Shown: positions 44,452 to 53,589 of the stretch, piece after piece
Layout of the letters: every line of letters begins with the position of its first letter
Position numbering within the stretch: position 1 is the first letter of the stretch
From: Planctomycetota bacterium
GTDB taxonomy: Bacteria > Planctomycetota > UBA8108 > JACQVS01
DNA length: 64,000 bases
NCBI GenBank assembly: GCA_028280485.1
Contig: JANQLS010000110.1
Location: 1 to 64,000 of the forward strand
Direction: 5' to 3'
Program-made: the position numbers and the translations under genes
Notes under the pieces: generated by a model
What the model was told of the DNA's origin: nothing
The model's database searches: none
The model's input: the letters and a program-made list of their open reading frames with translations, nothing else

Positions 44452-46539
44452 TCACTTCACATAACGATAACGCCCAGAATTCTGCTCAGCCAGCTTTTTC
44501 AAAAAATCTGAATCGTGACCGATCGAAATCGTGTTGATTTGGATGCTTCTCAGGTGGTTCATCTCACGAATCGATCTCAATATTTCCTTAGGATCTTGAA
44601 CTTTTCCTGCAGTGGGGTAACCATCCGAAAGAAGGTAAATGGTATCGACGTATTTATCTTTGAGTGCCTCCTCTAAAGGATCATAGATATTGGTAGCGCC
44701 GATGGGTTGAGCCGAATTAATAAACTTTGAAGTGGCCTTATACTTTGACCGAGTGAAGATCGTCAGGTGCTTAAAGAGTTTTCGGTATCCGGTGTCAAAG
44801 AAGTAAATATTAAAGTAAGTCTTCCCCTTAAAGGTTTTGATCATCGAGACCATCTGATCTTTCATGACTTCAATTCTTTGATCGCCCTCCTGCTCAAAGT
44901 CGGTCGAAGCACCCATACTCCCTGAGATATCGCCGATGAAGCAGAGACGCTTGGAGAGAACTTTCATTCCGAAGTAAGATGCGTCTCCGGATTTTGGGAA
45001 GAGCACCTCCGTCTCGTTCAAAGCCTTAGCTTCTTTCGTTTTCGGCGGGGGAGTCCAGGATTCTCGAACCCCGGACCACCAATTTTTCCAATCGTCGTAA
45101 ACGTACGCGATCTGAATTCCCGTGATTTCGTGAAGAGCCATCAAAAGATCGTAGCGCAAACGACCATCGAGTTCATTTATCTGTTCGATCAAAAGATCGA
45201 CGGCCAGCTTGCTTCGCATGCTTTGGCAACACTGGATGGCCGCTTGCCGAAGTCGCCAGCTTTTACTTTTAAACAAGCTCGCCAGTTTTTTGGCGGTTTC
45301 TTCTTCCCCTAAGACAGGAAGGGAGCGAATCGCCATCAGTTTGATATATGGATTTTTGGATCTGAGTGACTTGATTATAAAATCTTTAGCCTGGGTGATC
45401 TTCAAAGGGTAGATAGCATCGAGGAGAACGAGAAAATCTTCTTCTTGAACTCGCTTGGAGTTCACGGACTTCGACATCTTCTTGATCAGAGGGTAAATCC
45501 ACTTCCCCGCTTCAGGATCTCCTAAGTCGACAGCTGCCTTAACGGCGCCGGTAATCATAAAAGGGAAGGAATCTTCATCCTCTAAAACCGATTGAATAAC
45601 TGGGAGAGCCTCCTTAACTTGAGCAACACCTAAGCCTCTTAAAGCACAATGACGAGTGACCATCTTTAAGTTTTTATCTTTTGCCGCAGTGAGCAATTTC
45701 TCGTGGATTTGCTTTTTGAGGGTTTCTTTTAGTGGACCCAAAGGAGACTCAGTGCTCCGTTTGGGTTTTGAGTCATCGGATTCGTTATTTATCTTTCCTT
45801 TAGCTGTCTTTGCCTTGTAACTTCCTGGTTCACGAGCGTGCAATCCATTCTTAAAAAAATCGCGGACTCGGTTTCCGATCTCGCGTTTATCTAAAGTATT
45901 AAATCCCTTCGAACCACTCGATTCTTCCAGTGCATCTAATAAGGCGGAAACGTACCTTGGACTGAAGCGATAACTCATGTACTCCAAGATAGCGGAGATC
46001 CCTGATTTGTGCGTCTCGTCACTGAGGATGGCGACGATCGTCGTACTAGGAATACTTTTAGATAAATCACGCGCATAACTGAGTATGGTTCCCCGACGAC
46101 TACTTTTTGATTCTAGCCCAAAACGAGAACTTCCACCCAAGCCCGGTGAGCGGCGCAAACCTCGTGCAATCTCAAGCCTAGAATCTTTGGAGTCAATATC
46201 CGCAAGCGCACTAGTGACGGTAGCATCGAATTCAGAAAAGTCATAGAAGAGACCGATGGCATCGATCGACTTTGAACTCGCTAAAGAGGAGAGTTCATCG
46301 ATGACATTTCTGATTTGATTTCTCAGATTGAATCGCTGAGTGCTATCCGCAGTGCTCGCGTACTGTTGATGGAGGTTTTTGGCGCGACTGACGGCATCGA
46401 GACTCAACAGGTGGGAACAACAGAAAAAGGAAAGTAGTAAGGTTAAAACAGCGATTGAGCTATTGGATCGACCGACGGTCGTCAAAGATGGATATCGAAA
46501 AAATGGGACGGAATTCTTCAGAGTTAAGAAAAACTGCAT
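44452..46539 (-). CDS. HEAT-repeat plus von Willebrand factor A domain protein
   Basis: 695 residues. The N-terminus has a hydrophobic segment (SIAVLTLLLSFFCCSHLLSL, about 28-47) acting as a signal or anchor. Residues about 290-480 are HEAT/armadillo-type helical pairs (TRHCALRGLGVAQVKEALPV, KLMAIRSLPVLGEEETAKKL). The C-terminal 166 residues are a vWA domain with a full MIDAS: DISGSM (537-542), Thr in GATNIYDPLEEAL and LLSDGYPTAG. This pairing is found in secreted or periplasmic proteins of environmental bacteria; the ligand is unknown. It lies 3' to copy B of the hairpin element. Confidence 0.8.
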   Translation of the reverse strand: MQFFLTLKNSVPFFRYPSLTTVGRSNSSIAVLTLLLSFFCCSHLLSLDAVSRAKNLHQQYASTADSTQRFNLRNQIRNVIDELSSLASSKSIDAIGLFYDFSEFDATVTSALADIDSKDSRLEIARGLRRSPGLGGSSRFGLESKSSRRGTILSYARDLSKSIPSTTIVAILSDETHKSGISAILEYMSYRFSPRYVSALLDALEESSGSKGFNTLDKREIGNRVRDFFKNGLHAREPGSYKAKTAKGKINNESDDSKPKRSTESPLGPLKETLKKQIHEKLLTAAKDKNLKMVTRHCALRGLGVAQVKEALPVIQSVLEDEDSFPFMITGAVKAAVDLGDPEAGKWIYPLIKKMSKSVNSKRVQEEDFLVLLDAIYPLKITQAKDFIIKSLRSKNPYIKLMAIRSLPVLGEEETAKKLASLFKSKSWRLRQAAIQCCQSMRSKLAVDLLIEQINELDGRLRYDLLMALHEITGIQIAYVYDDWKNWWSGVRESWTPPPKTKEAKALNETEVLFPKSGDASYFGMKVLSKRLCFIGDISGSMGASTDFEQEGDQRIEVMKDQMVSMIKTFKGKTYFNIYFFDTGYRKLFKHLTIFTRSKYKATSKFINSAQPIGATNIYDPLEEALKDKYVDTIYLLSDGYPTAGKVQDPKEILRSIREMNHLRSIQINTISIGHDSDFLKKLAEQNSGRYRYVK

Positions 46540-46862
46540 CGGACTCCTTCTATATTGTTGGGCTAGAGAGCACTAAGAGTTTTCCCTAGCAGTTCCACAA
46601 GCTACTCCATGATTGAGCAGTTAAAATATATATTCTTAGACGTCTTAGACGTCCCTGCTCTCAACAAGGACTGATGGTAGGCGGAAAAAGGCTTAGAATC
46701 AAGCACATTGAGTGGAGATCTAAACGCGGGAATGAAGGTGAGAATCTAACAAAAATGAGGGAGCAGCATTCAAGTCCCTTCCCATAAAGTCCGAAGACGG
46801 AGATGAGAATTTCATTCAAACCCACTTTTTAACCTCACTGGGAATGGGACTGAGACTGATCC
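46540..46862. other. Intergenic region with tandem TTAGACGTC
   Basis: About 320 bp with no gene. TTAGACGTC is repeated in tandem at about 46637-46653. AT-rich before that. No RNA family recognised. It should carry promoters for the divergent vWA and C2H2 genes. Confidence 0.35.
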
Positions 46863-47060
46863 ATGACATTTCGCTGTCCTTATTGCAAAGAAGAATTTTT
46901 AAAAAGGACCCCATTTTGGGCCCATTTAAAAAGTCAGCATCAGTTGACAGCGAAAGATGTATTAAATGAACTTCAAAACTTTCAGTCGAATTTGTCGCGC
47001 TGGCTTGAAGAGAATGAAGCCAAAGCGATCTCAGGTGATGAGCTAAATAATAATCAGTGA
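46863..47060 (+). CDS. Small single C2H2 zinc-finger protein
   Basis: 65 residues. MTFRCPYCKEEFLKRTPFWA then HLKSQH gives C5-x2-C8-x12-H21-x4-H26, a classical C2H2 finger spacing with the central hydrophobic residues (F, F, L) in place. A helical tail follows (DVLNELQNFQSNLSRWLEE). The frame is short and the start has only a weak upstream purine stretch, but the complete motif supports a real gene. It may bind DNA or protein. Single C2H2 fingers are uncommon but known in bacteria. Confidence 0.5.
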   Translation: MTFRCPYCKEEFLKRTPFWAHLKSQHQLTAKDVLNELQNFQSNLSRWLEENEAKAISGDELNNNQ

Positions 47061-47200
47061 GGGACGCCCGTAGCCAAACTTGTAAAAAGTGTGGCTGTTT
47101 ACGTTCGCTGAACAAATTTTTACATATTCGATTACGACAGCACTAGAGGATCAATTTCAATTTAAGATTCACCGTCCGTGTAGATATTTAAACTTAGCTT

Positions 47201-48088
47201 CTACTTCGCAACCCAATTAATCTCCTCAGCGGTAACATCTCCAACAACGCATTCATCGAGAGAATCCACGTATTCATCTTCCGTTTTGGAGATGGGTCTC
47301 CCTAAGGACATGATCTCGCAGTTTTCCTGGGGGAAAAGAGGGGTCTGCTGGGGATCGGCATAACCTTGTGGAAAAACACTCCGATTCCCTTCATATTTAT
47401 CACTGGCCCCCAGGGTGTGTAAAATCTCGTGAGCGACCACTTGAGTCGTGTAACCTAATTTACTTCGAGAAAGGGGAGCGAAAACAATTCCCATCCCATC
47501 TCGCTTCGAAGCTACAGAATCAAAGAGTTCAAAGGTGGCTTTAAGTACTGGATCTGTTTCATCGTAAAAATATACGAATACGGTGATATCGTAAGCCCCA
47601 AGGAGAAGATCCTCACGTTTATGAATTTCTTTGAAGTAACCTAAGAAATTTCGAATTCCACTCCAACGCTCATAGAATCCATCTTCGTGCTTAGGAAGTG
47701 CAGGAGGTCGCTTTTTCATGTGAACTGGACCTCGAACTGCGAGATCAAAAATATCGAGATTATCTCCAGTATGTCGCTCGTACTCACTTTGAAGCCAAGC
47801 TTCAACTTCCAATAAGTTTTTTCGTGGAGCACCAGCGCGAGAGAGAAAGCTTTGCACAAACCAATCGATCTGCTGTTGCTTATCACCTTCAACTACAGCG
47901 ACAACCGCAACCCGGACGGGTTGATCCCAGGCAAAAGTTTTATGATCTTGCAAGTAAGTTTCCCAAGCCCAAAAACCGACCCCGAGAAGAAGCACCGAGA
48001 GGACTCCGATGCGAAACTTGCGAAATTTCTCTCTCTTGTCTAAACGATTAAGATATTTTTCACTTTGGGGCGAAAGATAAGCATTCAT
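47201..48088 (-). CDS. Membrane-anchored zincin (metzincin-like) peptidase
   Basis: 295 residues. A basic cytosolic N-terminus (YLNRLDKREKFRKF) is followed by one helix (IGVLSVLLLGVGFWAWETYL, about 27-46), so the enzyme faces the periplasm. The motif VVAHEILHTLGASDKY contains HExxHxxGxxD (H220-E-x-x-H224), and downstream CEIMSLGRP can serve as a Met-turn. This resembles metzincins with an Asp third ligand. The substrate is unknown. It is divergent from the PEP carboxykinase gene. Confidence 0.72.
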   Translation of the reverse strand: MNAYLSPQSEKYLNRLDKREKFRKFRIGVLSVLLLGVGFWAWETYLQDHKTFAWDQPVRVAVVAVVEGDKQQQIDWFVQSFLSRAGAPRKNLLEVEAWLQSEYERHTGDNLDIFDLAVRGPVHMKKRPPALPKHEDGFYERWSGIRNFLGYFKEIHKREDLLLGAYDITVFVYFYDETDPVLKATFELFDSVASKRDGMGIVFAPLSRSKLGYTTQVVAHEILHTLGASDKYEGNRSVFPQGYADPQQTPLFPQENCEIMSLGRPISKTEDEYVDSLDECVVGDVTAEEINWVAK

Positions 48089-48376
48089 AGTCTTCGTCGA
48101 AGTTTGAGTGAGTTAACGGGCTGAAAGAACCTTGGGGATTGAATGGAACTCAGCAATATTTAAACAACTTTTTAAATATCGCCAAAATCTTTGTAAAAGC
48201 TGAATCCTTCTTCGAATCCTCGTCTGGAGCCCTTGCTCTATCAGGACCACTCCTGTTTAATACAGGCCCTCTATAGCTCATTAAATGAGTTATGCACGCA
48301 TCCTTTACCGTTTGGCGGAAGTGAAACTTCTCCCGCTGAACCTCATTATCGGCACCTTCGAACGCTCAATCTAACG

Positions 48377-51300
48377 ATGTCTTCAAGCTCGACTCCAAAT
48401 CACTCCACCGAGTCCCTCGCCCCATCAGATTCACTCTCTCTCCGACAACACATCCAATTAAACTTTGCGACTTTAGGTTATCCAGAGTGGGTCGACCCCA
48501 TCGATTCTAATTCTCAAGCTCAATCTCAATGGTCGAGCGATCTTCTCATGGTCATCCGCCAACAAGAAGAAATCCGAGAAGGAAAGCGCTGTCCTGCCGA
48601 CCAAAGAATCGAAGCCTTTCTCGAAAATCATTTTGCTGATCTCCATCTGGATAGCCCTCTTAAGCTACCGGGTCAAACCTTTCTCCTATCGAAAGCAGGG
48701 ATCGCTCGAGAACTTTCACTACCCGTCGATGCCGACAGCTTTAAATCCGATTTAGTCAGTTCTCATCGAGTGAGAAACGGAATTCTCAATAACCCCAAGC
48801 ACGACCGGAGAACGACTAAAGGAACGTTTCATGTAGCTGAAGGTGGCTTACCCGTTCCTGCCACTAAGAAAGCTGTTCCTAAAGCAACCTTTGCAAAGTT
48901 GTTTGAGCATGCGATTCATCCTCCCAGCGACATGATGCTCTTACCTTACACATCGAACGCCGAAAAGCCGGTGAGAACCATTCTCTCGCTCTTGTTGAGA
49001 CCTTTAGTTTCGCCCGAAGTTCCCGGCTTCTCTTCCCGCAAGACGATGGAAATCCGTTTCTTCGCTCCGGGGTCCTTAGTGAGTAACTTAGATTTCGTAG
49101 AGGCTATATTTGGAAATGCGGGTAACCCATTTTTGAATGACAACGATGCCGCCCTAGACGCTCAAAGTTGGACAGGGCACACCGGTTGCGTTATCGTCGC
49201 TCCTCACTTGATCAAGCTCACTAAGAAAGAACTCGGACTGCCTCCCGTTTCTGAAGCCACTGAGCGTCAAATTCAAGACGGCATGGCTTGGGAATCAGAA
49301 ACAGAACTCTACAACGACGGTACTCCTTTCAAGATCACCTGTCGAGACGAGCAAGGGATCATGGTCACCCTGATCGCCGATAACTATTACGGATACTGTA
49401 AGAAAGAAGTAAAGACTCAAATCAACTATGCGGCCAATCTCTACGGCAATGTAGAAGAGGAACACGCAGGGGGGGCGATAGCCTTCAGAAGCTATAATTT
49501 GGGTGACCAGTACCGATCGAATAGCTATAAGTACAACGAACGAACTTTCGCTCAAGTTTGTGAATCGTTTAATGACATCATCGACGTCCATGAAGACGGT
49601 TATGCCGTTGACAAAAACTACCCCAGTATCCTTTACGTACCTGAAAAAACGGATTTTGATGTTAAATCACTCACCGTTTCTTGGGAAAAAGATGGAGAGC
49701 AAAAATCGATTCTCCTCCAATCAGGCGTAACCTACATCACGACCTCGGGATATAAAATTGAGCTCAGAAAGCATCCCCAAGCCCCCAGCTGGCGCCTGGT
49801 AGGTACGATGGGTGAAGGTACCTTTTGCCACAAACCCTGTACCGTCAGCGGGGGAGGTAAAAGTGAAATTAGTAAATCCCTCTCCGATTACATCCTCTAC
49901 GGAAATATTTACGTCAAAGACCAAGAAGAAGACTTCAAACTGATCGAAGAAATCTTTAATCGGGATTACAGAGATCGCTGGCTTTCCGGAAAAGAGCCCA
50001 TCAAATACACTCCTGATCGACCGAGCCGCCCCATCCTGAGTCCATTGAGATCTCTGGGAAGCGTCATCAAACTTCTCACGCCCTCTCCCTCGGAGTATAA
50101 CGAAAAATACAATGAGTGGTTGAGGTCCATCCCAGACCACATCTACGCGATGGTTTTTATCATCAAACGGTTCTATCGAGATGATTGGCAAGGTCAATGG
50201 AAAGACAAATTCGGAGTCGACATCGTCAATGGCTCCAAGGGACATGAACTGAAGTTTGCCAACCGTGCCTTAGTTGGTTTTTACTTGAGGGTCGGACTCG
50301 CTTCTCCCACTCAGTGGAGGACCTACAAGCTTCGCCAAGATTATGTTCCCGCCGATAAGGTTCAGCTTGAAGATGATATTTCGGCCTCAGTGGTCGTCGC
50401 CGCTGAACGCCTTCAACCCCTCAACCAAGATTACGATTACGAGTCGGCATCAAGCGTCAAGTTAATTAAGAACTGTGAGAATCGACTCTTTCAACGTCCC
50501 GACGATGCTGTACACCGAGGGCTGGATAAACAGACGGAATGGGATTTAGCCCAAGACGACAACTTCCTCTCCAATTTCGAGCCTTTAACACGAGAAGAGA
50601 TCTCCCAAAAAGTTGATCGAGTCATCGATTTTGAACACTTCACTCAACCGATGAAGGATTTCTTAATCGAAACCGCGGAATCCGATTCCAACTTTGCCGT
50701 GTGCTCCGATTCTCCACGTTTGATGGATGGAGTTCCGACCAAGAATCCACGTTATCTTCAGAAACGACCCGACCTCGTCGATCCCCGGCCGATGTACTTA
50801 GCTCATATGGGAACGCGATTGTTTCGAGGACTCAAATGGAATGCCCCCGTCTCTCTTCCAGTAAATGCCGTCCTCTTTGGTCGGAGAACGAACCCTCCAC
50901 ATAAAGAAATGGGGATCCGAAATTTGGCGGTCTACAACCCGATCCATTACCAAGAGCTCCCTGAGCTCTTCATGGATTTTATTTGTAGCCTCACCGGAAA
51001 GAGCCCCTCGACGACTGGAGCGGGAAGTGAGGGAGCCCTCACCAAGGGTCCCTTCAATGCTCTGAGACCTCTTCCCGATCTCAACAACGCCCTGGTCAGT
51101 TACATCATCACTGAGCTCCACGGCTATTCGACGGCGGCGGGCTTCGTGGGGCCGGATTACCGCATCGACCACGACATCAGTTTGCTCATTCCCGAAATTT
51201 GGTGCCGCTTAGATCCTTCAGAACGCGATCCCAACTATCTCATCGAGAATGACTACCTCGAAAAAATTGAAGACTTTGAACATGAAGGAAAGACCATCTA

Positions 51301-51871
51301 CGCCAGCCGTTTAGGCTACCGGATGACTTACCGCTTCGTTCGTGCCTTCTTTGGAAGGATTTTTGATAATCCGAATCAAGTTTTCGAGCAGGAGATGCTC
51401 CAACCCGAAAAACAAGATTATGAATCTTATGTCGATGGCATCCTCAATATTACTGAAGCTCAACAAAGAGTTGCCCAAGATTACTTGGATGACGATTCCG
51501 TCGAAGATGCCTGCCCTCCCCTAAAAGCTCTCTTGTGGATCATGGCTACGGGCTCTTACAAGGGCGAAGACATCAACTCTCCTAAGATCAGAAAACTCTT
51601 CACCAAAGAATACATGCTCAGCAGTAGTTGGTACCAAGAGAGACTGAAGAAGAAACAAGAAAGAGAAGTTGAACTATGGACACGCCATGTCAACTCTCTT
51701 CAATCGTTCTACGATGATCCTCGAAACGAACAGGAAGTACGACGATTGGATATTCGCGCTCGGTTAAACGAAGCGAAAGAGAAGAAGCAGTTAGTCGAAT
51801 CTTCAGAGTATTTGAACAGTCTCAAGGGGACTTTGGGAGCTGACTTGTTGGGACCTTATGGTGAAGAATAA
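48377..51871 (+). CDS. Pyrophosphate-dependent phosphoenolpyruvate carboxykinase (PPi-PEPCK)
   Basis: Interconverts oxaloacetate + PPi and PEP + phosphate + CO2. The sequence matches, along its length, what I know of the large PPi-type PEPCK of Propionibacterium freudenreichii and Entamoeba: NPKHDRRTT (about 139-147), FGNAGNPFLNDNDA, DNYYGYCKKEVKTQI, the P-loop-like SGGGKSEISKS (491-501), LGSVIKLLTPS, CENRLFQRPDDAVHRG, NNPP-like NPPHKEMG, and TGKSPSTTGAGSEGALTKGP. The length of 1164 aa from the ATG at 48377 fits the family (about 1140). The frame is open from 48233, but the extra 48 residues are not family-like. No allosteric or partner gene adjoins. It would couple PPi to anaplerosis or gluconeogenesis in the cytosol. 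Confidence 0.93.
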   Translation: MSSSSTPNHSTESLAPSDSLSLRQHIQLNFATLGYPEWVDPIDSNSQAQSQWSSDLLMVIRQQEEIREGKRCPADQRIEAFLENHFADLHLDSPLKLPGQTFLLSKAGIARELSLPVDADSFKSDLVSSHRVRNGILNNPKHDRRTTKGTFHVAEGGLPVPATKKAVPKATFAKLFEHAIHPPSDMMLLPYTSNAEKPVRTILSLLLRPLVSPEVPGFSSRKTMEIRFFAPGSLVSNLDFVEAIFGNAGNPFLNDNDAALDAQSWTGHTGCVIVAPHLIKLTKKELGLPPVSEATERQIQDGMAWESETELYNDGTPFKITCRDEQGIMVTLIADNYYGYCKKEVKTQINYAANLYGNVEEEHAGGAIAFRSYNLGDQYRSNSYKYNERTFAQVCESFNDIIDVHEDGYAVDKNYPSILYVPEKTDFDVKSLTVSWEKDGEQKSILLQSGVTYITTSGYKIELRKHPQAPSWRLVGTMGEGTFCHKPCTVSGGGKSEISKSLSDYILYGNIYVKDQEEDFKLIEEIFNRDYRDRWLSGKEPIKYTPDRPSRPILSPLRSLGSVIKLLTPSPSEYNEKYNEWLRSIPDHIYAMVFIIKRFYRDDWQGQWKDKFGVDIVNGSKGHELKFANRALVGFYLRVGLASPTQWRTYKLRQDYVPADKVQLEDDISASVVVAAERLQPLNQDYDYESASSVKLIKNCENRLFQRPDDAVHRGLDKQTEWDLAQDDNFLSNFEPLTREEISQKVDRVIDFEHFTQPMKDFLIETAESDSNFAVCSDSPRLMDGVPTKNPRYLQKRPDLVDPRPMYLAHMGTRLFRGLKWNAPVSLPVNAVLFGRRTNPPHKEMGIRNLAVYNPIHYQELPELFMDFICSLTGKSPSTTGAGSEGALTKGPFNALRPLPDLNNALVSYIITELHGYSTAAGFVGPDYRIDHDISLLIPEIWCRLDPSERDPNYLIENDYLEKIEDFEHEGKTIYASRLGYRMTYRFVRAFFGRIFDNPNQVFEQEMLQPEKQDYESYVDGILNITEAQQRVAQDYLDDDSVEDACPPLKALLWIMATGSYKGEDINSPKIRKLFTKEYMLSSSWYQERLKKKQEREVELWTRHVNSLQSFYDDPRNEQEVRRLDIRARLNEAKEKKQLVESSEYLNSLKGTLGADLLGPYGEE

Positions 51872-51937
51872 GATCAACGAAGACCTACAAGTTGATAAAT
51901 AGAGCTCGCTCCGATACTGTAATTTTTTAAGCATTCC

Positions 51938-52017
51938 AAATTAACTAGCCCGAAGCGCTAGCGAGGGGCCAGTGTATTCAATCCAGCCCCTCGCTAGCGC
52001 TTCGGGCTAGTTAATTT
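51938..52017. repeat. Perfect 32-bp inverted repeat, CCCGAAGCGCTAGCGAGGG type
   Basis: The left arm 51938-51969 and right arm 51986-52017 are exact reverse complements with a 16-bp spacer. The arm contains CTAGCCCGAAGCGCTAGCGA. From memory this sequence is an abundant intergenic repeat in planctomycete genomes. It lies 66 bp after the PPi-PEPCK stop and would form a very stable hairpin. Confidence 0.85.
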
Positions 52018-52064
52018 TATTACTTCGGAATTCACTGTGGGCTTTTTAGAGCAACCTGAAAATA

Positions 52065-52109
52065 AAAAACAGCCTCCTTGTGCTTTAAAGCACGGAGAGG
52101 CTGTTTTTT
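52065..52109. terminator. Bidirectional terminator between PPi-PEPCK and the beta-repeat gene
   Basis: Stem AAACAGCCTC/GAGGCTGTTT with an inner GTGCTTTAAAGCAC self-complementary segment, flanked by an A-run on the left and a T-run on the right. Confidence 0.8.
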
Positions 52110-52200
52110 AGGAACCTAAGCGGTCAGAGTATAGACCATTTGGTCTTTCGCCAAATTCTTACGAATTCGGCTACAGGTTAAAATAAGTGATAAAAGAGAA

Positions 52201-53589
52201 TCAAAGCTCTTCGACCTTCTTTTTCACTTCTTTCTTTTTAACGATCTTTGAACCGGAGAATTCACCAGAAAGCCCTTCCGAGGGAATCTCCCACGTGCCT
52301 TCCATCTTTTCTCCCTTGGCCTTGCAGGTGATATGAACAGACAACAAGTCTCCATCGACGGGAAGCTCGAAATGGAACTTGAGACCTTTAGCAGTCAAAT
52401 CCAATCCTTCAGCTTTAATCTCATTATCACCGAAAATTAAGATACAAGAGAGTTTTTCTCCTTTTGCTTTCACGTGAGCTTTGAAAGGAACGTCATTTCC
52501 ATCGGGATCGACCGCCGTCAAATTCCAAGAGCCATGGTAGGCTTTGGAATCTTGCTTAGGCAAAGCCTTAGCAAGTTGCTTTGCTTCCCATTTCCCGGTG
52601 TAGTCTTCATTGTCGATGACCACCCAGTTACCTTCTAACTTACCGGGAGTGAGCTTGGCGTTCACGCGAACCGCAATGGTGTTTCCATCTTCGAGTTCGA
52701 ACTCTAACTCGAGAACTAACTCATCACCTTTTAAACTAATTTTTCTATAAGGCAGGACTCCAAGTTCGCCCGAATAATTAGCCTTGTAATGGCCGGATTT
52801 ACCCGAAATGAGAAGCTCATGCTTGAGTTCCCTTTCAGTGGTGTAGGCGGTGACCGCCCATTTTCCGGTTAAAATCGGGGGAGCGACTCGCTTTCCAGAC
52901 CATCCACCTTCGTAATCGGTGTCTTTAGCGCTCCACAAACCTTCCAAGAGATCAGGTTTGATGAACTTAAGATCTAAAAGGATGGTGGGGGTTTGTTCAC
53001 CGAGAGGAAGCGGGAATGAAGCTACAAGCTTATCCTCATTCCACTTGATGTCCTTGATCTCAGCTTTTTGGTCCCCGTAGAGGATGACTCCTTTATAACC
53101 CTCTTCGTGGCGTTCGATCTTGTAGGTCGAAGGATAAGATTGAGAGCCATCGGGAGATTCTGATTCAACCTTCCATTCACCCCGAGGATCTCCCAGGCGA
53201 TTCCAGACGAAGTCTAAAGTGAATTGTCCTTCCTGGATATCCATACTTGCTTTGAGAACTTTATTTCCTTTAGGTTCAGCTGAAACTTGAATCTTCAGAG
53301 TCCCTTGGTCGGTTTCTCGTTCGATCTGAAGGTCTAGGACTTTCTTTTTTGGATCCCACTTTGCCGATTTCAGGGGGGTTCTACCTAATCGTCGACTGGT
53401 GACCGAACCGGCCCAGTCTTTTCCCTTGCGGTAGAGATCTAAATAGATCACGCGTTCAGAGCCATCGTCACGTTCCATTGTGGCTTTCCAGCGACCATCG
53501 AAATCAGGTTGATGGTCATCGGCATGAGCTACAACATTCAACCCACTACTGAAGAGGGCAAAGAGGAGAGGAAAAGTTAATACTTTCAT
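52201..53589 (-). CDS. Secreted protein with four beta-rich repeats
   Basis: 462 residues. Signal peptide MKVLTFPLLFALFSSGLNVV to about AHA. Four units of about 105-115 residues start with G-[RKES]-W (FDGRWKATMERDDGS, PRGEWKVESESPDGS, LTGKWAVTAYTTE, YHGSWNLTAVDPDG) and end near L-E-G-x-W ... Y-x-G-x-W (LEGLWSAKDTDYEGGWSGK, LEGNWVVIDNEDYTGKWEA). Each probably forms a lipocalin-like beta sheet. The C-terminus is Lys-rich (KIVKKKEVKKKVEEL). Function unknown. Its ATG overlaps the stop of the selenoprotein gene (ATGA), so the two are translationally coupled. Confidence 0.7.
   Translation of the reverse strand: MKVLTFPLLFALFSSGLNVVAHADDHQPDFDGRWKATMERDDGSERVIYLDLYRKGKDWAGSVTSRRLGRTPLKSAKWDPKKKVLDLQIERETDQGTLKIQVSAEPKGNKVLKASMDIQEGQFTLDFVWNRLGDPRGEWKVESESPDGSQSYPSTYKIERHEEGYKGVILYGDQKAEIKDIKWNEDKLVASFPLPLGEQTPTILLDLKFIKPDLLEGLWSAKDTDYEGGWSGKRVAPPILTGKWAVTAYTTERELKHELLISGKSGHYKANYSGELGVLPYRKISLKGDELVLELEFELEDGNTIAVRVNAKLTPGKLEGNWVVIDNEDYTGKWEAKQLAKALPKQDSKAYHGSWNLTAVDPDGNDVPFKAHVKAKGEKLSCILIFGDNEIKAEGLDLTAKGLKFHFELPVDGDLLSVHITCKAKGEKMEGTWEIPSEGLSGEFSGSKIVKKKEVKKKVEEL

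Noticed and set aside
46816-47115. Minus-strand 99-codon frame opposite the C2H2 gene
   Set aside because: No motif; the opposite strand encodes a complete zinc finger, so this is probably a shadow.
48233-48376. 48-residue N-terminal extension of PPi-PEPCK
   Set aside because: It has no resemblance to family members, and the ATG at 48377 gives the usual length.
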